From positions 1-35,923 of the forward strand of contig CBDDDW010000006.1 in assembly GCA_965226805.1 (NCBI GenBank): 35,923 nucleotides of DNA, read 5' to 3'. The translations under genes were made by a program, and so were the position numbers. This document shows positions 7,216 to 15,368 of the stretch, one piece after another (position 1 is the first letter of the stretch; each line of letters begins with the position of its first letter). This DNA is from CBDDDW01 sp965226805. Its GTDB lineage: Bacteria > Chloroflexota > Dehalococcoidia > Lucifugimonadales > JAGWBF01. The notes under the pieces were generated by a model. The model was not told the DNA's origin. It saw nothing but the letters and a program-made list of their open reading frames with translations, and did not search any database.

Positions 7216-9093
7216 CTACGCAACCTCCTGCGGCTGGGCCGCCACCCCCGCCTTGGTCAACGTGTACTGGTCGGGAAAGCCCTGGACAAAGGCCACAAAG
7301 GACTCCTTACTTTGGTGGTGCATCGACAAGCCTTGATACGGCTGCCCACGCCAATATGGAGGTGCAAATTCCGTTTTCACGCCCGATACCACACATTCGG
7401 CCTCCACACCCACAAAGTCGGTGGGCCCTTGGGCTACGGCGATAATCTCCCAACGTCCAGAGTCTTCTTCCCCGGTGTCCTCGGCCCTGCTCTTCCAGTT
7501 CTGCGAGCCGCCGTAAGGATGGAACCGGCCTTCATCATCCTGACGATCAGGAGGGTGAATCGATTTCAAGGCATCGATCAGGATCGGTATGACGTCCTCG
7601 ATGGGTTCGAAACCGGCCAATCCGGCCACGTCGGTCAAGTAAAGAACGCAGCCCCGTTTCAGCGCGTTATCGAACCACAGCCAGCCCTGGAATTGAGTGG
7701 TTGCACACTGGATGGCCCGAGAAATGCGCTTATGCCCCTTACTGTCCCAGTCGTCGATGGGTACCCGGCGCTGATAGATCTGGGGCCCGTTGATGCGCGG
7801 CAGGATGTTGAAATAGAGCTTTTGACGTTTGTATTGGGCGTTGGCATTGTTTCTCCAGGTATTGGAGAATAAGTCAACCGCAAGACCTTTGAGATTCCGC
7901 TCCGACCACAGGAGGTAGCCCTTAACCCGGGGTTTGACATGGGTTGGTATGGGAAACAGCCTTTTCGCCTCGGCCCAAAGTCCAGACCGTTTCCCTCTGT
8001 CCTTGGGTTTGTCGCTCCTACGGTATAAGGGCTTTTTGGTTATTACCCTAGCGGCGACATCCGCTCTCTTGGAGATGTCTTCCGTCTCTGACCCACCTTC
8101 CCGGCGTCTGACCTCCCCGGGGCCTAGGTGGTACTTACCGATTTCAGCCTCAATCTCCGCCTGAGTGAGGTCATCGCTAAAGCCAAGCAGGGCAAACGCA
8201 CGGACGGTCCCCGAAGATTGGCCCACATGGTCACTGCAAAAACAGGACCAGGAACCGGAGACGGGGCTGGCGTAAAAGGCCTGTTCGCAATTGCAGATCC
8301 CGTTCCTATGCGGCAGAGGACAGGCGTCCCCAAATCGTCCATCGGAGCACTGGCAGAGACTGAGTCCTTGAAAGAAATTGACCAGGCGGTCTTGTATCTC
8401 GGGGGCTAACGGGCAAGGCCAATGCGGATCGAATGTGCCGTGCTGAATTCGGTCTCTCGCCGAGGGGCCGGAGGATCCAGCAGCATTTATCGGCAGTTCA
8501 GGTAGCAGCCGATCCAGCTCATCCAATGTATAGCGGAGGTTCGGCTGGAACATTAGCAGCTGTGCCCGTTGCCCACCCGGATGGTTCAGGTTGATGAATC
8601 CAGGCAGCCGGAGAATCCGTCCACGGTTCCAAACGTTGTCGCCGCCTACGGCAGCGCCCAGCCTCTGGTTCAGCCGTTCCACCCGGTCAATGTCAGTGGC
8701 GGGTTCTTTTAGCAGGTAGCCGGCCTGCACCTTTCCAACGCTGGTTTCGACGATCCAGGAGAAGGGTGGCAGGTCTGGTGCGGGACGGGTAATCTCGTCC
8801 AGCCACAGGGTAGTGGCCAGGTTGACGGCGTCACCACGGTCAGCTTCTGACTCAGCCTGACGAGCCTCAAACCGGGGAGCGACGCCATAGTAGACGTTTT
8901 CTTTGCCGTCAAGGTGCCCGTGCAGTGCTGTCTCCAGGCCTTGCTGGCGGATTGTTGCCAAGCTGTAGAAATTCTTCTTTCCACCCCCGCCCGGCTTCAG
9001 GGTTCGGATTTCTAGACACTGGTCGTCGGGCACGCCCTCCATTAGGGCGTATAAGAACTTGACGGCCTCTGGGTAGGTGATGGACGCAGCCAT
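7216..9093 (-). CDS. RepB-like (archaeo-eukaryotic type) primase
   Basis: The product has 625 residues from ATG 9093. The N-terminal 200 residues resemble RepB-like primases of plasmids and phages: EAVKFLYALMEGVP, ENVYYGVAPRF (about 65-75), TTLWLDEIT (about 94-102), PFSWIVETSVGKVQAGYLL, and RGRILRLPGFINLNHPGG (about 157-174). The usual acidic pair reads LDEI rather than a clear D-x-D, so the active site needs alignment. A Cys/His-rich module (CQCSDG, CPLPHRNG, CNCEQ, CFCSDH) follows at about 245-310. The last 250 residues are not recognised; no helicase Walker motif was seen. ATG 9093 is preferred (AAGGTG upstream, domain starts at once); an in-frame GTG at 9183 would add 30 residues. It heads the leftward operon and suggests self-replication capacity of the element. 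Confidence 0.78.
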   Translation of the reverse strand: MAASITYPEAVKFLYALMEGVPDDQCLEIRTLKPGGGGKKNFYSLATIRQQGLETALHGHLDGKENVYYGVAPRFEARQAESEADRGDAVNLATTLWLDEITRPAPDLPPFSWIVETSVGKVQAGYLLKEPATDIDRVERLNQRLGAAVGGDNVWNRGRILRLPGFINLNHPGGQRAQLLMFQPNLRYTLDELDRLLPELPINAAGSSGPSARDRIQHGTFDPHWPCPLAPEIQDRLVNFFQGLSLCQCSDGRFGDACPLPHRNGICNCEQAFYASPVSGSWSCFCSDHVGQSSGTVRAFALLGFSDDLTQAEIEAEIGKYHLGPGEVRRREGGSETEDISKRADVAARVITKKPLYRRSDKPKDRGKRSGLWAEAKRLFPIPTHVKPRVKGYLLWSERNLKGLAVDLFSNTWRNNANAQYKRQKLYFNILPRINGPQIYQRRVPIDDWDSKGHKRISRAIQCATTQFQGWLWFDNALKRGCVLYLTDVAGLAGFEPIEDVIPILIDALKSIHPPDRQDDEGRFHPYGGSQNWKSRAEDTGEEDSGRWEIIAVAQGPTDFVGVEAECVVSGVKTEFAPPYWRGQPYQGLSMHHQSKESFVAFVQGFPDQYTLTKAGVAAQPQEVA

Positions 9094-9450
9094 CGTGCCG
9101 ACACCTTTCGTGGCGGCAGAAGAAGGCCGCCCCACCTGACTTCTTTTAGTGTGTGACTTCTCTGATGCGGGCAAGTCCGTCACCTTCCATAAGGAAGGCG
9201 ACGCCCGAAGTGTTAAGCGGCTAAGCAGCCCAAGCTACTGTGTAAGCAGCCCAGGAGCGGAGTACACGATGGGGGATGATAACAGGAGACGTTTGGAGTT
9301 GAGGGATATGGAGCCTGCTCCGTCTCCACCAGAAACAGTTGACTAACTGCCTGAGGGGGCATTAGTCTCACACTGCTAGAGGAAATGTTAGGCTAAAAGT
9401 TCTTTGATATTGTCCTGTTAGGTCCACCAATCGTTTAGCTATAAAATAAG
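9094..9450. other. Upstream region of the primase operon
   Basis: No gene was recognised. An in-frame extension of the primase to 9183 is possible. The motif AAGCAGCCCA occurs twice (about 9222 and 9243). A 25-codon frame at 9270-9347 on the + strand has no supporting signal. The region should contain the promoter of the leftward operon, but no clear -35/-10 pair was identified. Confidence 0.4.
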
Positions 9451-9472
9451 GCCCCCAGCGTTTCCTGGGGGC
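9451..9472 (-). terminator. Rho-independent terminator, leftward
   Basis: GCCCCCAG (9451-9458) pairs perfectly with CTGGGGGC (9465-9472) around a 6-base loop. Read on the - strand it is followed by CTTATTTTAT, a U-rich tail. It sits 38 bases after the stop of the recombinase fragment at 9511 and would end leftward transcription. Confidence 0.75.
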
Positions 9473-9510
9473 GCTCTGTTGACCACTCTTGTACCAATGT
9501 TTGTACCAGT

Positions 9511-9648
9511 TCACCCTGGAATCGGCTCCGCGTTGGCCCCTCGTGTGCTGGCCGCCGTCAAACCTTCATCGAAGCGGAGGACCGCCGCCTGCTGCAAGCC
9601 GGGTGTGACGTGTGAGTAGATATCCAGCGTCGTCCCCACCTTGGCATG
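9511..9648 (-). pseudogene. Tyrosine recombinase, C-terminal fragment
   Basis: On the - strand the last 45 codons read HAKVGTTLDIYSHVTPGLQ, then AAVLRFDEGL. This is the C-terminal box of integrase/XerC-type tyrosine recombinases, with the catalytic tyrosine in the DIYSHV segment and the His of the preceding GH box position. Everything upstream of that His is replaced by the 111-base repeat starting at 9645, so the catalytic Arg and N-terminal domains are missing. It is probably the remains of the integrase that mobilised the adjacent element. The terminator at 9451 belongs to it. Confidence 0.75.
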
Positions 9649-9755
9649 GGCCGCCACCTCGGTATGTTCCCTACCAGGTCTGAGGTTGCCGGTACTCTCA
9701 AGCACCACGTAGAGCCGTCGATCGACGCCGGTAGCTTGACGCCAGACCAACTACG
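9645..9755 (+). repeat. 111-base direct repeat, left copy
   Basis: The block from CATGGGCCGCC to CAACTACG is found again at 10553-10663 with about five mismatches. The left boundary coincides with the break in the recombinase fragment. In the + direction both copies begin with an ATG and encode the same reading frame. Confidence 0.88.
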
Positions 9756-9822
9756 CTGCATCCTGGACGTATACCGGCGGGCCGGCGTGCTCGTGGAGGG
9801 TGAGGTTAAAGCCCTTGAGTGA
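9646..9822 (+). CDS. Hypothetical 58-residue open frame in the repeat
   Basis: The frame starts with the ATG at the left edge of the 111-base repeat and encodes MGRHLGMFPTRSEVAG, a helix around SLTPDQLR, and YRRAGVLVEGEVKALE. No ribosome site is evident before the ATG because that sequence belongs to the recombinase fragment on the other strand. The codons differ from the right copy mostly at silent or conservative positions, which hints at a real former gene. It is probably a fragment, and no function can be assigned. Confidence 0.3.
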   Translation: MGRHLGMFPTRSEVAGTLKHHVEPSIDAGSLTPDQLRCILDVYRRAGVLVEGEVKALE

Positions 9823-10044
9823 GGGGCTTTGTCCAGGAAAAAGTTCGTGGAGTTGCGAGAGCGCGGGTACCCTACCAGCCACCGAACGTCGGGATCCGAT
9901 AAGTCAAACTCAAGAAACCCGGCATAATCGGGATGTGGGCTAGCACCATAGTGACCACTACGGTTGCGGAGGGGCATGCTCACGATCGCCCCTACCTTCC
10001 CGGCGGAGGTAGGGGTTTACGAAGCTCCTGACTGAATCTGGAGC

Positions 10045-10072
10045 TTAACTTCCAAGGGAGCCGAGCTATAAT
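10045..10072 (+). promoter_or_regulatory. Possible promoter of the 10109 gene
   Basis: TTAACT (10045-10050) and a perfect TATAAT (10067-10072) are separated by 16 bases, 37 bases upstream of the start codon at 10109. Confidence 0.5.
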
Positions 10073-10108
10073 GGCAAAGAGACCGAGTAAAATAAGAAAG
10101 GAACCGAT

Positions 10109-10447
10109 ATGCAACATAGGCTATACGCGATACCGATTCTGCCAGGTAATACTGAGCAAGTGAAACGTAATTTCCAGGAGATGAAAGGTGCAAGGAAGGA
10201 GCAGTGCGAGGCTAATAGGGCCATCATGGGCGTCACTCGAGAGTTCGTGTGTCTTCAACATTTGCCCCAAGGCGATATCTTGATCGCGTACTTGGAAGGA
10301 GAACAACTCGGTCAAGCCAGGGAGAAGTTAAAGGCATCCGGTTCCGAATATGCCCGTTGGGTTACGGAAGAGGTTCTTCCTCTATATGATGCCGACCTGT
10401 CCCATGGGCTACCCCCCAGCGACGTGTTGACCGATTGGCGTGCATAG
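10109..10447 (+). CDS. Small protein, possibly DUF6176-like
   Basis: The 112-residue product begins MQHRLYAIPILPGNTEQV, followed by a charged helix, then FVCLQHLPQGDILIAYLEG and a C-terminal helix ending LYDADLSHGLPPSDVLTDW. The strand-helix-strand-strand pattern is like a ferredoxin-like (dimeric alpha-beta barrel) small protein; similarity to DUF6176 is my best guess from memory. The start is well supported: AAAGGA lies six bases upstream and a promoter-like pair is at 10045-10072. Function is unknown. It is flanked by the two copies of the 111-base repeat. Confidence 0.65.
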   Translation: MQHRLYAIPILPGNTEQVKRNFQEMKGARKEQCEANRAIMGVTREFVCLQHLPQGDILIAYLEGEQLGQAREKLKASGSEYARWVTEEVLPLYDADLSHGLPPSDVLTDWRA

Positions 10448-10552
10448 ATGCGGCAACAGCCACAACCCCGCTATACGGTGGACGATTCCGACAAACTACG
10501 ATAATGGCCACACCGTCCGCGATGAGCGCAGCCGACCCAGGCCCTGGAAACT

Positions 10553-10663
10553 CATGGGCCGCCACCTCGGCATGTTCCCTACCAGGTCTGAGGTTGCCGG
10601 TACTCTCAAGCACCACTTAGAGCCGTCGATCGACGCCAGTAGCCTTACGCCAGACCAACTACG
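10553..10663 (+). repeat. 111-base direct repeat, right copy
   Basis: This copy matches 9645-9755 with about five mismatches and has the same orientation. The sequences diverge abruptly on both sides. The pair encloses about 800 bases including the 10109 gene. Confidence 0.88.
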
Positions 10664-10781
10664 ACCGGTTGTTGGCCTCTACTCGGCCCCTCGTGGACAA
10701 TCGCCGGACTTTGAGAGTAATATCACCGCGTTGAGAAACACGCTATTTAACCTGCCGGAGTTGATCCAGCAGAGAGCGTGA
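10554..10781 (+). CDS. Hypothetical 75-residue open frame in the repeat
   Basis: The frame uses the same ATG and reading frame as the left copy (MGRHLGMFPTRSEVAG, SLTPDQLR) but continues with a different C-terminus, ending ITALRNTLFNLPELIQQRA. The frame is also open upstream, so the ATG is only a guess. It stops 19 bases before the GMC oxidoreductase start. No family is recognised; it may be a gene remnant joined to the repeat. Confidence 0.3.
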   Translation: MGRHLGMFPTRSEVAGTLKHHLEPSIDASSLTPDQLRPVVGLYSAPRGQSPDFESNITALRNTLFNLPELIQQRA

Positions 10782-10800
10782 AATTAAACGGGGTTGAGCT

Positions 10801-12333
10801 GTGAAGTATGACGTCGTTATCATCGGGGCGGGGTCTGCAGGATGTGTTCTGGCCACTCGCTTGTCGGATTATCACGACCGCTCAGTGTTGTTGCTAGAGT
10901 CAGGGCCGGACTATCCTGACTTCGAGACTTACCCCGATGACCTGAAGTATGGGGACAACCAGGTTGCATCGGCAGTAGGCGCTCCCCACAACTGGTCTTT
11001 CTGGGGCAAGCCGACCGAGGAGCGAGGAGAAACAATGCCCGTAGCAAGAGGAAGAGTGGTCGGCGGCTCCAGCGCTATCAGCGGCCAGGTCATGCTGCGG
11101 GGCGTCCCCGAAGACTACGACAACTGGGCGTCATGGGGCAACGATGAGTGGTCCTTCGGAAAAACGCTGCCCTTCTTCAGGAAACTGGAAACAGACACCG
11201 ACATCAAGGACGACTTCCACGGCTTCGATGGGCCCATGCCCGTTCGCCGCCATAAACGGGAGACCTGGCTTCCTGCTCAAGTAGCTTTTTACCAGGCCTG
11301 CAGGGACGAACGTTACCCGGACGACCAGGACATGAACCACCCGGACTCCTGGGGAATCGGTCCGCTCCCGTTGAACAATCCTGGGGGCGTTCGGATGAGC
11401 ACGGCCCTGACCTATCTTAACCCCGTCCGCCACCGACTAAACTTGACCATCCGGGCCAACGTGACTGTGCGCCGGATTATATTTGACGCCAACCGCGCCA
11501 CTAGTGTGGAGGTGGAAAGCGGAGACGAGACCTTTATCGTTGAGGGAGAGGAACTGGTGCTTAGCGCCGGGGCGATAGGGTCACCCCAATTGCTAATGCT
11601 GTCCGGGGTCGGACCGGCCGACCATCTGCGGGAAATGGGTATCCTGATTCACCATGTGCTGCCCGGAGTCGGCCAGAACTTGAGGGACCACCCAAATGTG
11701 AGGGTGCCGGTGCGGGTAAAAAAGGACTTCCCCCTGGACCCTCAAGCGCCACGCACGCAGCTCGCCCTCCGCTACACAGCTACGGGTTCCAACGACCGCA
11801 ACGACATGCAGATTTTGCAGTCTTCCTTCTCTTCGCCCACAGGTGGCGACCCTCTCGAGGGCGAGGGAATCCGGTTCACCTGCATTCTCGAGCTCGCCGT
11901 GGGAGCTGGCGAATTAAAGCTGGCCTCTACAGATCCTCACGTGCAACCCGTGCTCAATTACCGCTACCTGGAAGATCCATGGGACCGGGGCCGACTACGC
12001 GAAGGGGTCCGGATGTGTCTGAAGTTCTTGGAGCACGACGCTTACAAGGACATCGTAGAGGAGTGCATCACACCCGGTCCAGAGGACCTGGTTTCTGACG
12101 ACACCTTGGACCAGTGGCTGCTGCGGAACGTTACTACCACGCAACACATTTCGGGAACCTGCAAGATGGGGCCCGATTCCGACCCGATGGCGGTTTTGGA
12201 CCAGTACTGCCGCGTCCGCGGGTTGCAAGGGCTACGGGTCGTGGATGTTTCGGCATTGCCGGACTGCATACGGGCAAACACCAACGCGACCACCATGATG
12301 ATCGCCGAGCGTGTGGCCGACTGGATGAGCTAA
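10801..12333 (+). CDS. GMC family FAD-dependent oxidoreductase
   Basis: The 510-residue product is a glucose-methanol-choline (choline dehydrogenase-like) flavoenzyme of normal length. The FAD-binding motif IIGAGSAGCVLA is at 7-18 with the acidic strand end LLLESG; GGSSAISGQVMLRG is the first family signature, SAGAIGSPQLLMLSGVGP the second. The C-terminal active-site block has His449 (QHISGTCKMG) and Asn493 in NTNATTMMIAE, the usual His-Asn pair. Such enzymes oxidise alcohols to aldehydes or ketones; the substrate cannot be read from sequence. No signal peptide is seen, so it is cytoplasmic. Start GTG 10801 places the FAD motif at the N-terminus. It precedes, with its own 194-base gap and promoter, the ABC transporter genes. 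Confidence 0.95.
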   Translation: MKYDVVIIGAGSAGCVLATRLSDYHDRSVLLLESGPDYPDFETYPDDLKYGDNQVASAVGAPHNWSFWGKPTEERGETMPVARGRVVGGSSAISGQVMLRGVPEDYDNWASWGNDEWSFGKTLPFFRKLETDTDIKDDFHGFDGPMPVRRHKRETWLPAQVAFYQACRDERYPDDQDMNHPDSWGIGPLPLNNPGGVRMSTALTYLNPVRHRLNLTIRANVTVRRIIFDANRATSVEVESGDETFIVEGEELVLSAGAIGSPQLLMLSGVGPADHLREMGILIHHVLPGVGQNLRDHPNVRVPVRVKKDFPLDPQAPRTQLALRYTATGSNDRNDMQILQSSFSSPTGGDPLEGEGIRFTCILELAVGAGELKLASTDPHVQPVLNYRYLEDPWDRGRLREGVRMCLKFLEHDAYKDIVEECITPGPEDLVSDDTLDQWLLRNVTTTQHISGTCKMGPDSDPMAVLDQYCRVRGLQGLRVVDVSALPDCIRANTNATTMMIAERVADWMS

Positions 12334-12395
12334 CACCCCTATCTCAGCAGGCAAGGAGGTACAGGCGTCACTAATTTATGGACGAGTACACACTC

Positions 12396-12425
12396 TTGAC
12401 ATGTCAGGAATGGCCGCGCTAGAAT
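12396..12425 (+). promoter_or_regulatory. Strong sigma-70-type promoter of the transporter operon
   Basis: TTGACA (12396-12401) is a perfect -35 box and TAGAAT (12420-12425) matches the -10 consensus at five of six positions, with an 18-base spacer. Transcription would start near 12432, leaving a leader of about 95 bases before ATG 12528. Confidence 0.75.
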
Positions 12426-12527
12426 TATCGACGCGAATATCTCCGAATCCCACGCTAGAGCGAGGTGTATGGAGAACTAGGCTAACTACAGACGGAAGAG
12501 TTCTCACTACAAGTAGGAGGCATAGAC

Positions 12528-14369
12528 ATGAAGTTCGGCAAGTTACTCAAACCCAGGCTTCTGATCATCGTCCCGCTATTGCTGGTGCTGGCGACGGCAG
12601 CAGCGTGTTCCGGGGACACGGGTCCCGCAGGACTTCCGGGCGCTCAAGGGCCAGCGGGACCTGATGGACCGGCGGGACCCCAAGGAGCGGCGGGGCCGCA
12701 AGGGGCTCAAGGACCCGCGGGAGCGGCGGGAGACACTGCCGCTGCGCAACCTACTCCGACGCCGGTGCCGCCAAAGCCGACGGCGACTCCAACAGCCATG
12801 CCTGAACCGAAGATGGAGGGGAAACTGTCGCCTCCTCCTGCCGGAGGCAAGTATGGTGGCCAGCTGTTAATTAACAGCCGTCCTGGCGAGCCACCCAGTT
12901 TTGACTACTTCAAAGCTGGAACCGGTACCTACTTGTTCCTGGTCGCTGGGATCTACAACAACCTCATAAGGATTGACCCCGAGAACACCAACGATCTGAT
13001 CGGCGACCTGGCTACACACTGGGAGACCAGCTCCGATGGTCTGTCCTTGACCCTCTTCATGCGCGAGGGCGTCAAGTGGCATGACGGTACGCCCTTTACC
13101 GCGGCCGATGTGAAGGCCACCTTCGACCACACACTTAACCCGGACCTCAACAGCAGCCGCACCGGTCGCCCCGTGAAGAGCCTGATAAAGGCCGTAGAGA
13201 TGATCGACCCTATGACCGTTAGGTTTGACCAGAAGGGGCCGGGTCTTTTGCTGGTCACCTCCCTGGCTTCTGATTGGATGGCGATCGTATCAAAGCGCGC
13301 GATCGACGAGGGGACGCTGGAGACGGAGGCCATCGGCACGGGGCCCTTCATGTTCAAGAGTTGGGATCGCGACTCAAAGTGGGAATGGGAGAAGAACCCG
13401 AACTACTACGAGCCGGGGGTCCCGTTCCTGGACGGTGTCGTTAACCTCCAGATTGGAGAACGGGCGGCCCTTATAGCGGCCCTGGCCACGGATCAGATGA
13501 ACATGTGGTATAACAGCCCATTTGCCAGGCCCAGTGACGTCGCTGAGATCGAACGGCAGGCCGGTGCTGGGAACATCCATGTAGAAGAGTATCCCCTTGG
13601 CATCATTCATCACTTTGTGATGAACGTTACTGTGCCACCCTTTGATGACCCCCGGGTGCGACGAGCGGTGCACCTAGCACTGGACAGGCAGGAGTACCTG
13701 GAGAAAGTTATAGAGGGGCTCGGAATCATCGGCGCGGTGATGGATCCGAAGGTATATGGCGATGTTGCCCTGTCGCAGAGCGAAATCGACAACAGGCCAG
13801 GAATGCGTCAGCCAAAGGATCAGGACATCGCCACGGCCAAGGCGCTAATGGCGGATGCGGGCTTCCCCGATGGGTTCAAGGTAGAGGGCCTCTGCTTTGC
13901 GCAGAACACCGAAGTTGGCAGGCTCTACATGGAGATACCAATGGCCCAGCTGAAGCGTACACTGGGCATTGAGTGCGACCTCCAATTGATGGACCGAGCC
14001 GCGGTCTTCGCAGCACTACCTCAGGGCGAGTTCACCCTGTATGGCCACTCCACGGGAGTGATGTTCAGGGACCCGGATGCTCTCTTCGGCTTTCTCTGGG
14101 CGCAAGATGCGGGCCGCAACTGGGGACTTTGGACCACTCCGGAGTTCCAGAGCCTGTACGAGGAGCAGTTGACGAGTACGGACCCGGACCGAAGGCGGGA
14201 GCTCTTCAGGCAGATGGAAGAGTACATCCTCGATGTCGACTCTGGGGGAGCAGTGCCCCTGGTGTGGTGGAACGCTTTGAACGTAAAGAGGAGCTACGTT
14301 AAGGGTTGGCACCCGATCGGGACTCATTTCGACGGCCGCCGCCAGGACCGAGTGTGGCTCGAAAAATAA
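12528..14369 (+). CDS. ABC transporter substrate-binding lipoprotein with collagen-like stalk
   Basis: The 613-residue product is a family 5 (dipeptide/nickel/oligopeptide) solute-binding protein. A signal peptide ends in a lipobox with Cys27 (TAAAC). Residues 29-68 are about 13 uninterrupted Gly-X-Y triplets rich in proline, a collagen-like segment, followed by a Thr-Pro-rich linker (about 76-95). The binding domain starts near residue 105 and shows family features: LATHWETSSDGLSLTLFMRE, VKWHDGTPFTAADV, GTGPFMFKSW and VRRAVHLALDR. The stalk probably holds the binding domain away from the membrane. AGGAGG lies nine bases before the ATG. It forms an operon with two permeases directly downstream (gaps of 9 and 18 bases). 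The ligand is unknown. Confidence 0.93.
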   Translation: MKFGKLLKPRLLIIVPLLLVLATAAACSGDTGPAGLPGAQGPAGPDGPAGPQGAAGPQGAQGPAGAAGDTAAAQPTPTPVPPKPTATPTAMPEPKMEGKLSPPPAGGKYGGQLLINSRPGEPPSFDYFKAGTGTYLFLVAGIYNNLIRIDPENTNDLIGDLATHWETSSDGLSLTLFMREGVKWHDGTPFTAADVKATFDHTLNPDLNSSRTGRPVKSLIKAVEMIDPMTVRFDQKGPGLLLVTSLASDWMAIVSKRAIDEGTLETEAIGTGPFMFKSWDRDSKWEWEKNPNYYEPGVPFLDGVVNLQIGERAALIAALATDQMNMWYNSPFARPSDVAEIERQAGAGNIHVEEYPLGIIHHFVMNVTVPPFDDPRVRRAVHLALDRQEYLEKVIEGLGIIGAVMDPKVYGDVALSQSEIDNRPGMRQPKDQDIATAKALMADAGFPDGFKVEGLCFAQNTEVGRLYMEIPMAQLKRTLGIECDLQLMDRAAVFAALPQGEFTLYGHSTGVMFRDPDALFGFLWAQDAGRNWGLWTTPEFQSLYEEQLTSTDPDRRRELFRQMEEYILDVDSGGAVPLVWWNALNVKRSYVKGWHPIGTHFDGRRQDRVWLEK

Positions 14370-14378
14370 GAGGACTAG

Positions 14379-15350
14379 GTGCAGAGATACCTTCTGAAAA
14401 GGGTCCTGCTGTTCGTCCCTACCGCCCTCCTGGCCGCCTTCATTATCTTCCTGATAATGAAGGCGGCCCCCGGAGATGTCGTTACCGTTATAGTGTACGG
14501 GGACGAGGGATATTCCGGGTCGAGGGCCGAAGGTCTGGCGGCGGAGGAGAAGCTCCGCGAGGAGCTGGGACTTAACAGGCATGTAGTCGTTCAGTTCTTC
14601 GACTGGCTGAAGATGGTAGCCCGGGGCGACCTGGGGGATACCTACCTACAGACCGGCAGGTCGACCGTTGAGGTCATCGGCGAACGCTTCCCCCGCACCC
14701 TCGAGTTGGCCCTGGCAGCTATTCTGCTCACGTTTCTGTGGGCCGTTCCCCTGGGGGTCCTGTCCGCGGTCAAGGCAGACACATCCGTCGACAGGATCAT
14801 CCAGGTCTTCAGTGTTTCCGGCCTCAGCATTCCTAACTTCTGGCTGGCCACCCTGGCTCTGATATTCCTGTCACGATACCTTGGTTGGACTCCGCCCATT
14901 GGATGGGTCAGCCTCTTCGACGACCCGATGGGGAACTTCCAAAAAATGTACGTGCCAGTCTTGATTCTGTCCTACGGGGTGGGAGCACCTATCTTGCGCA
15001 TGACACGGGGGCAGATGCTGGAGGTGCTGCGAGAGGACTATATACGCACCGCCCGGGCCAAAGGATTGCCAGGCATGACAGTTATCCGCCGGCACGCGTT
15101 GAGAAACTCTCTCATTCCCATCATCACTCTGATCGGGTGGGACCTGGGTAGGCTGATCAACGGAGCGGTGATTATAGAGTTCATTTTCACGATACCCGGC
15201 CTCGGTAGCCTGTTCGTGCAAGCCATAACTGCCCGAGATTTCGCCATTATCCAGGGGCTGGTACTGATCAATGTGACGATAATGCTTTCTATTAACCTGA
15301 TCATAGATATGCTCTATGGCTGGATGGACCCGCGAATCCGCTACAGCTAG
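14379..15350 (+). CDS. Dipeptide-type ABC transporter permease, DppB-like
   Basis: This 323-residue membrane protein starts MQRYLLKRVLLFVPTALLAA, a classic DppB first helix, and continues with FIIFLIMKAAPGD. It has about six membrane segments, and the cytoplasmic EAA-type loop is visible as RTARAKGLPGMTVIRRHALR (about 222-241), followed by GAVIIEFIFTIPGLG, typical of this family. It forms one half of the membrane channel for the substrate delivered by the lipoprotein encoded upstream. The start is GTG 14379, with AGAGGA a few bases upstream and a 9-base gap to the preceding stop. Confidence 0.93.
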   Translation: MQRYLLKRVLLFVPTALLAAFIIFLIMKAAPGDVVTVIVYGDEGYSGSRAEGLAAEEKLREELGLNRHVVVQFFDWLKMVARGDLGDTYLQTGRSTVEVIGERFPRTLELALAAILLTFLWAVPLGVLSAVKADTSVDRIIQVFSVSGLSIPNFWLATLALIFLSRYLGWTPPIGWVSLFDDPMGNFQKMYVPVLILSYGVGAPILRMTRGQMLEVLREDYIRTARAKGLPGMTVIRRHALRNSLIPIITLIGWDLGRLINGAVIIEFIFTIPGLGSLFVQAITARDFAIIQGLVLINVTIMLSINLIIDMLYGWMDPRIRYS

Positions 15351-15368
15351 AGATGGAGGCACCAGTCA

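Noticed and set aside
7590..7640. GGGTTCGAAACC, similar to a tRNA T-arm
   Set aside because: It lies inside the primase gene and no acceptor, D or anticodon arms can be formed around it.
6967..7872. 301-residue open frame on the + strand
   Set aside because: It lies antisense to the primase and zinc-ribbon genes and shows no family features or ribosome site.
9498..9521. Two TTGTACCA-type motifs as a possible attachment site
   Set aside because: No matching second site was found elsewhere in the window, so an att site cannot be supported.
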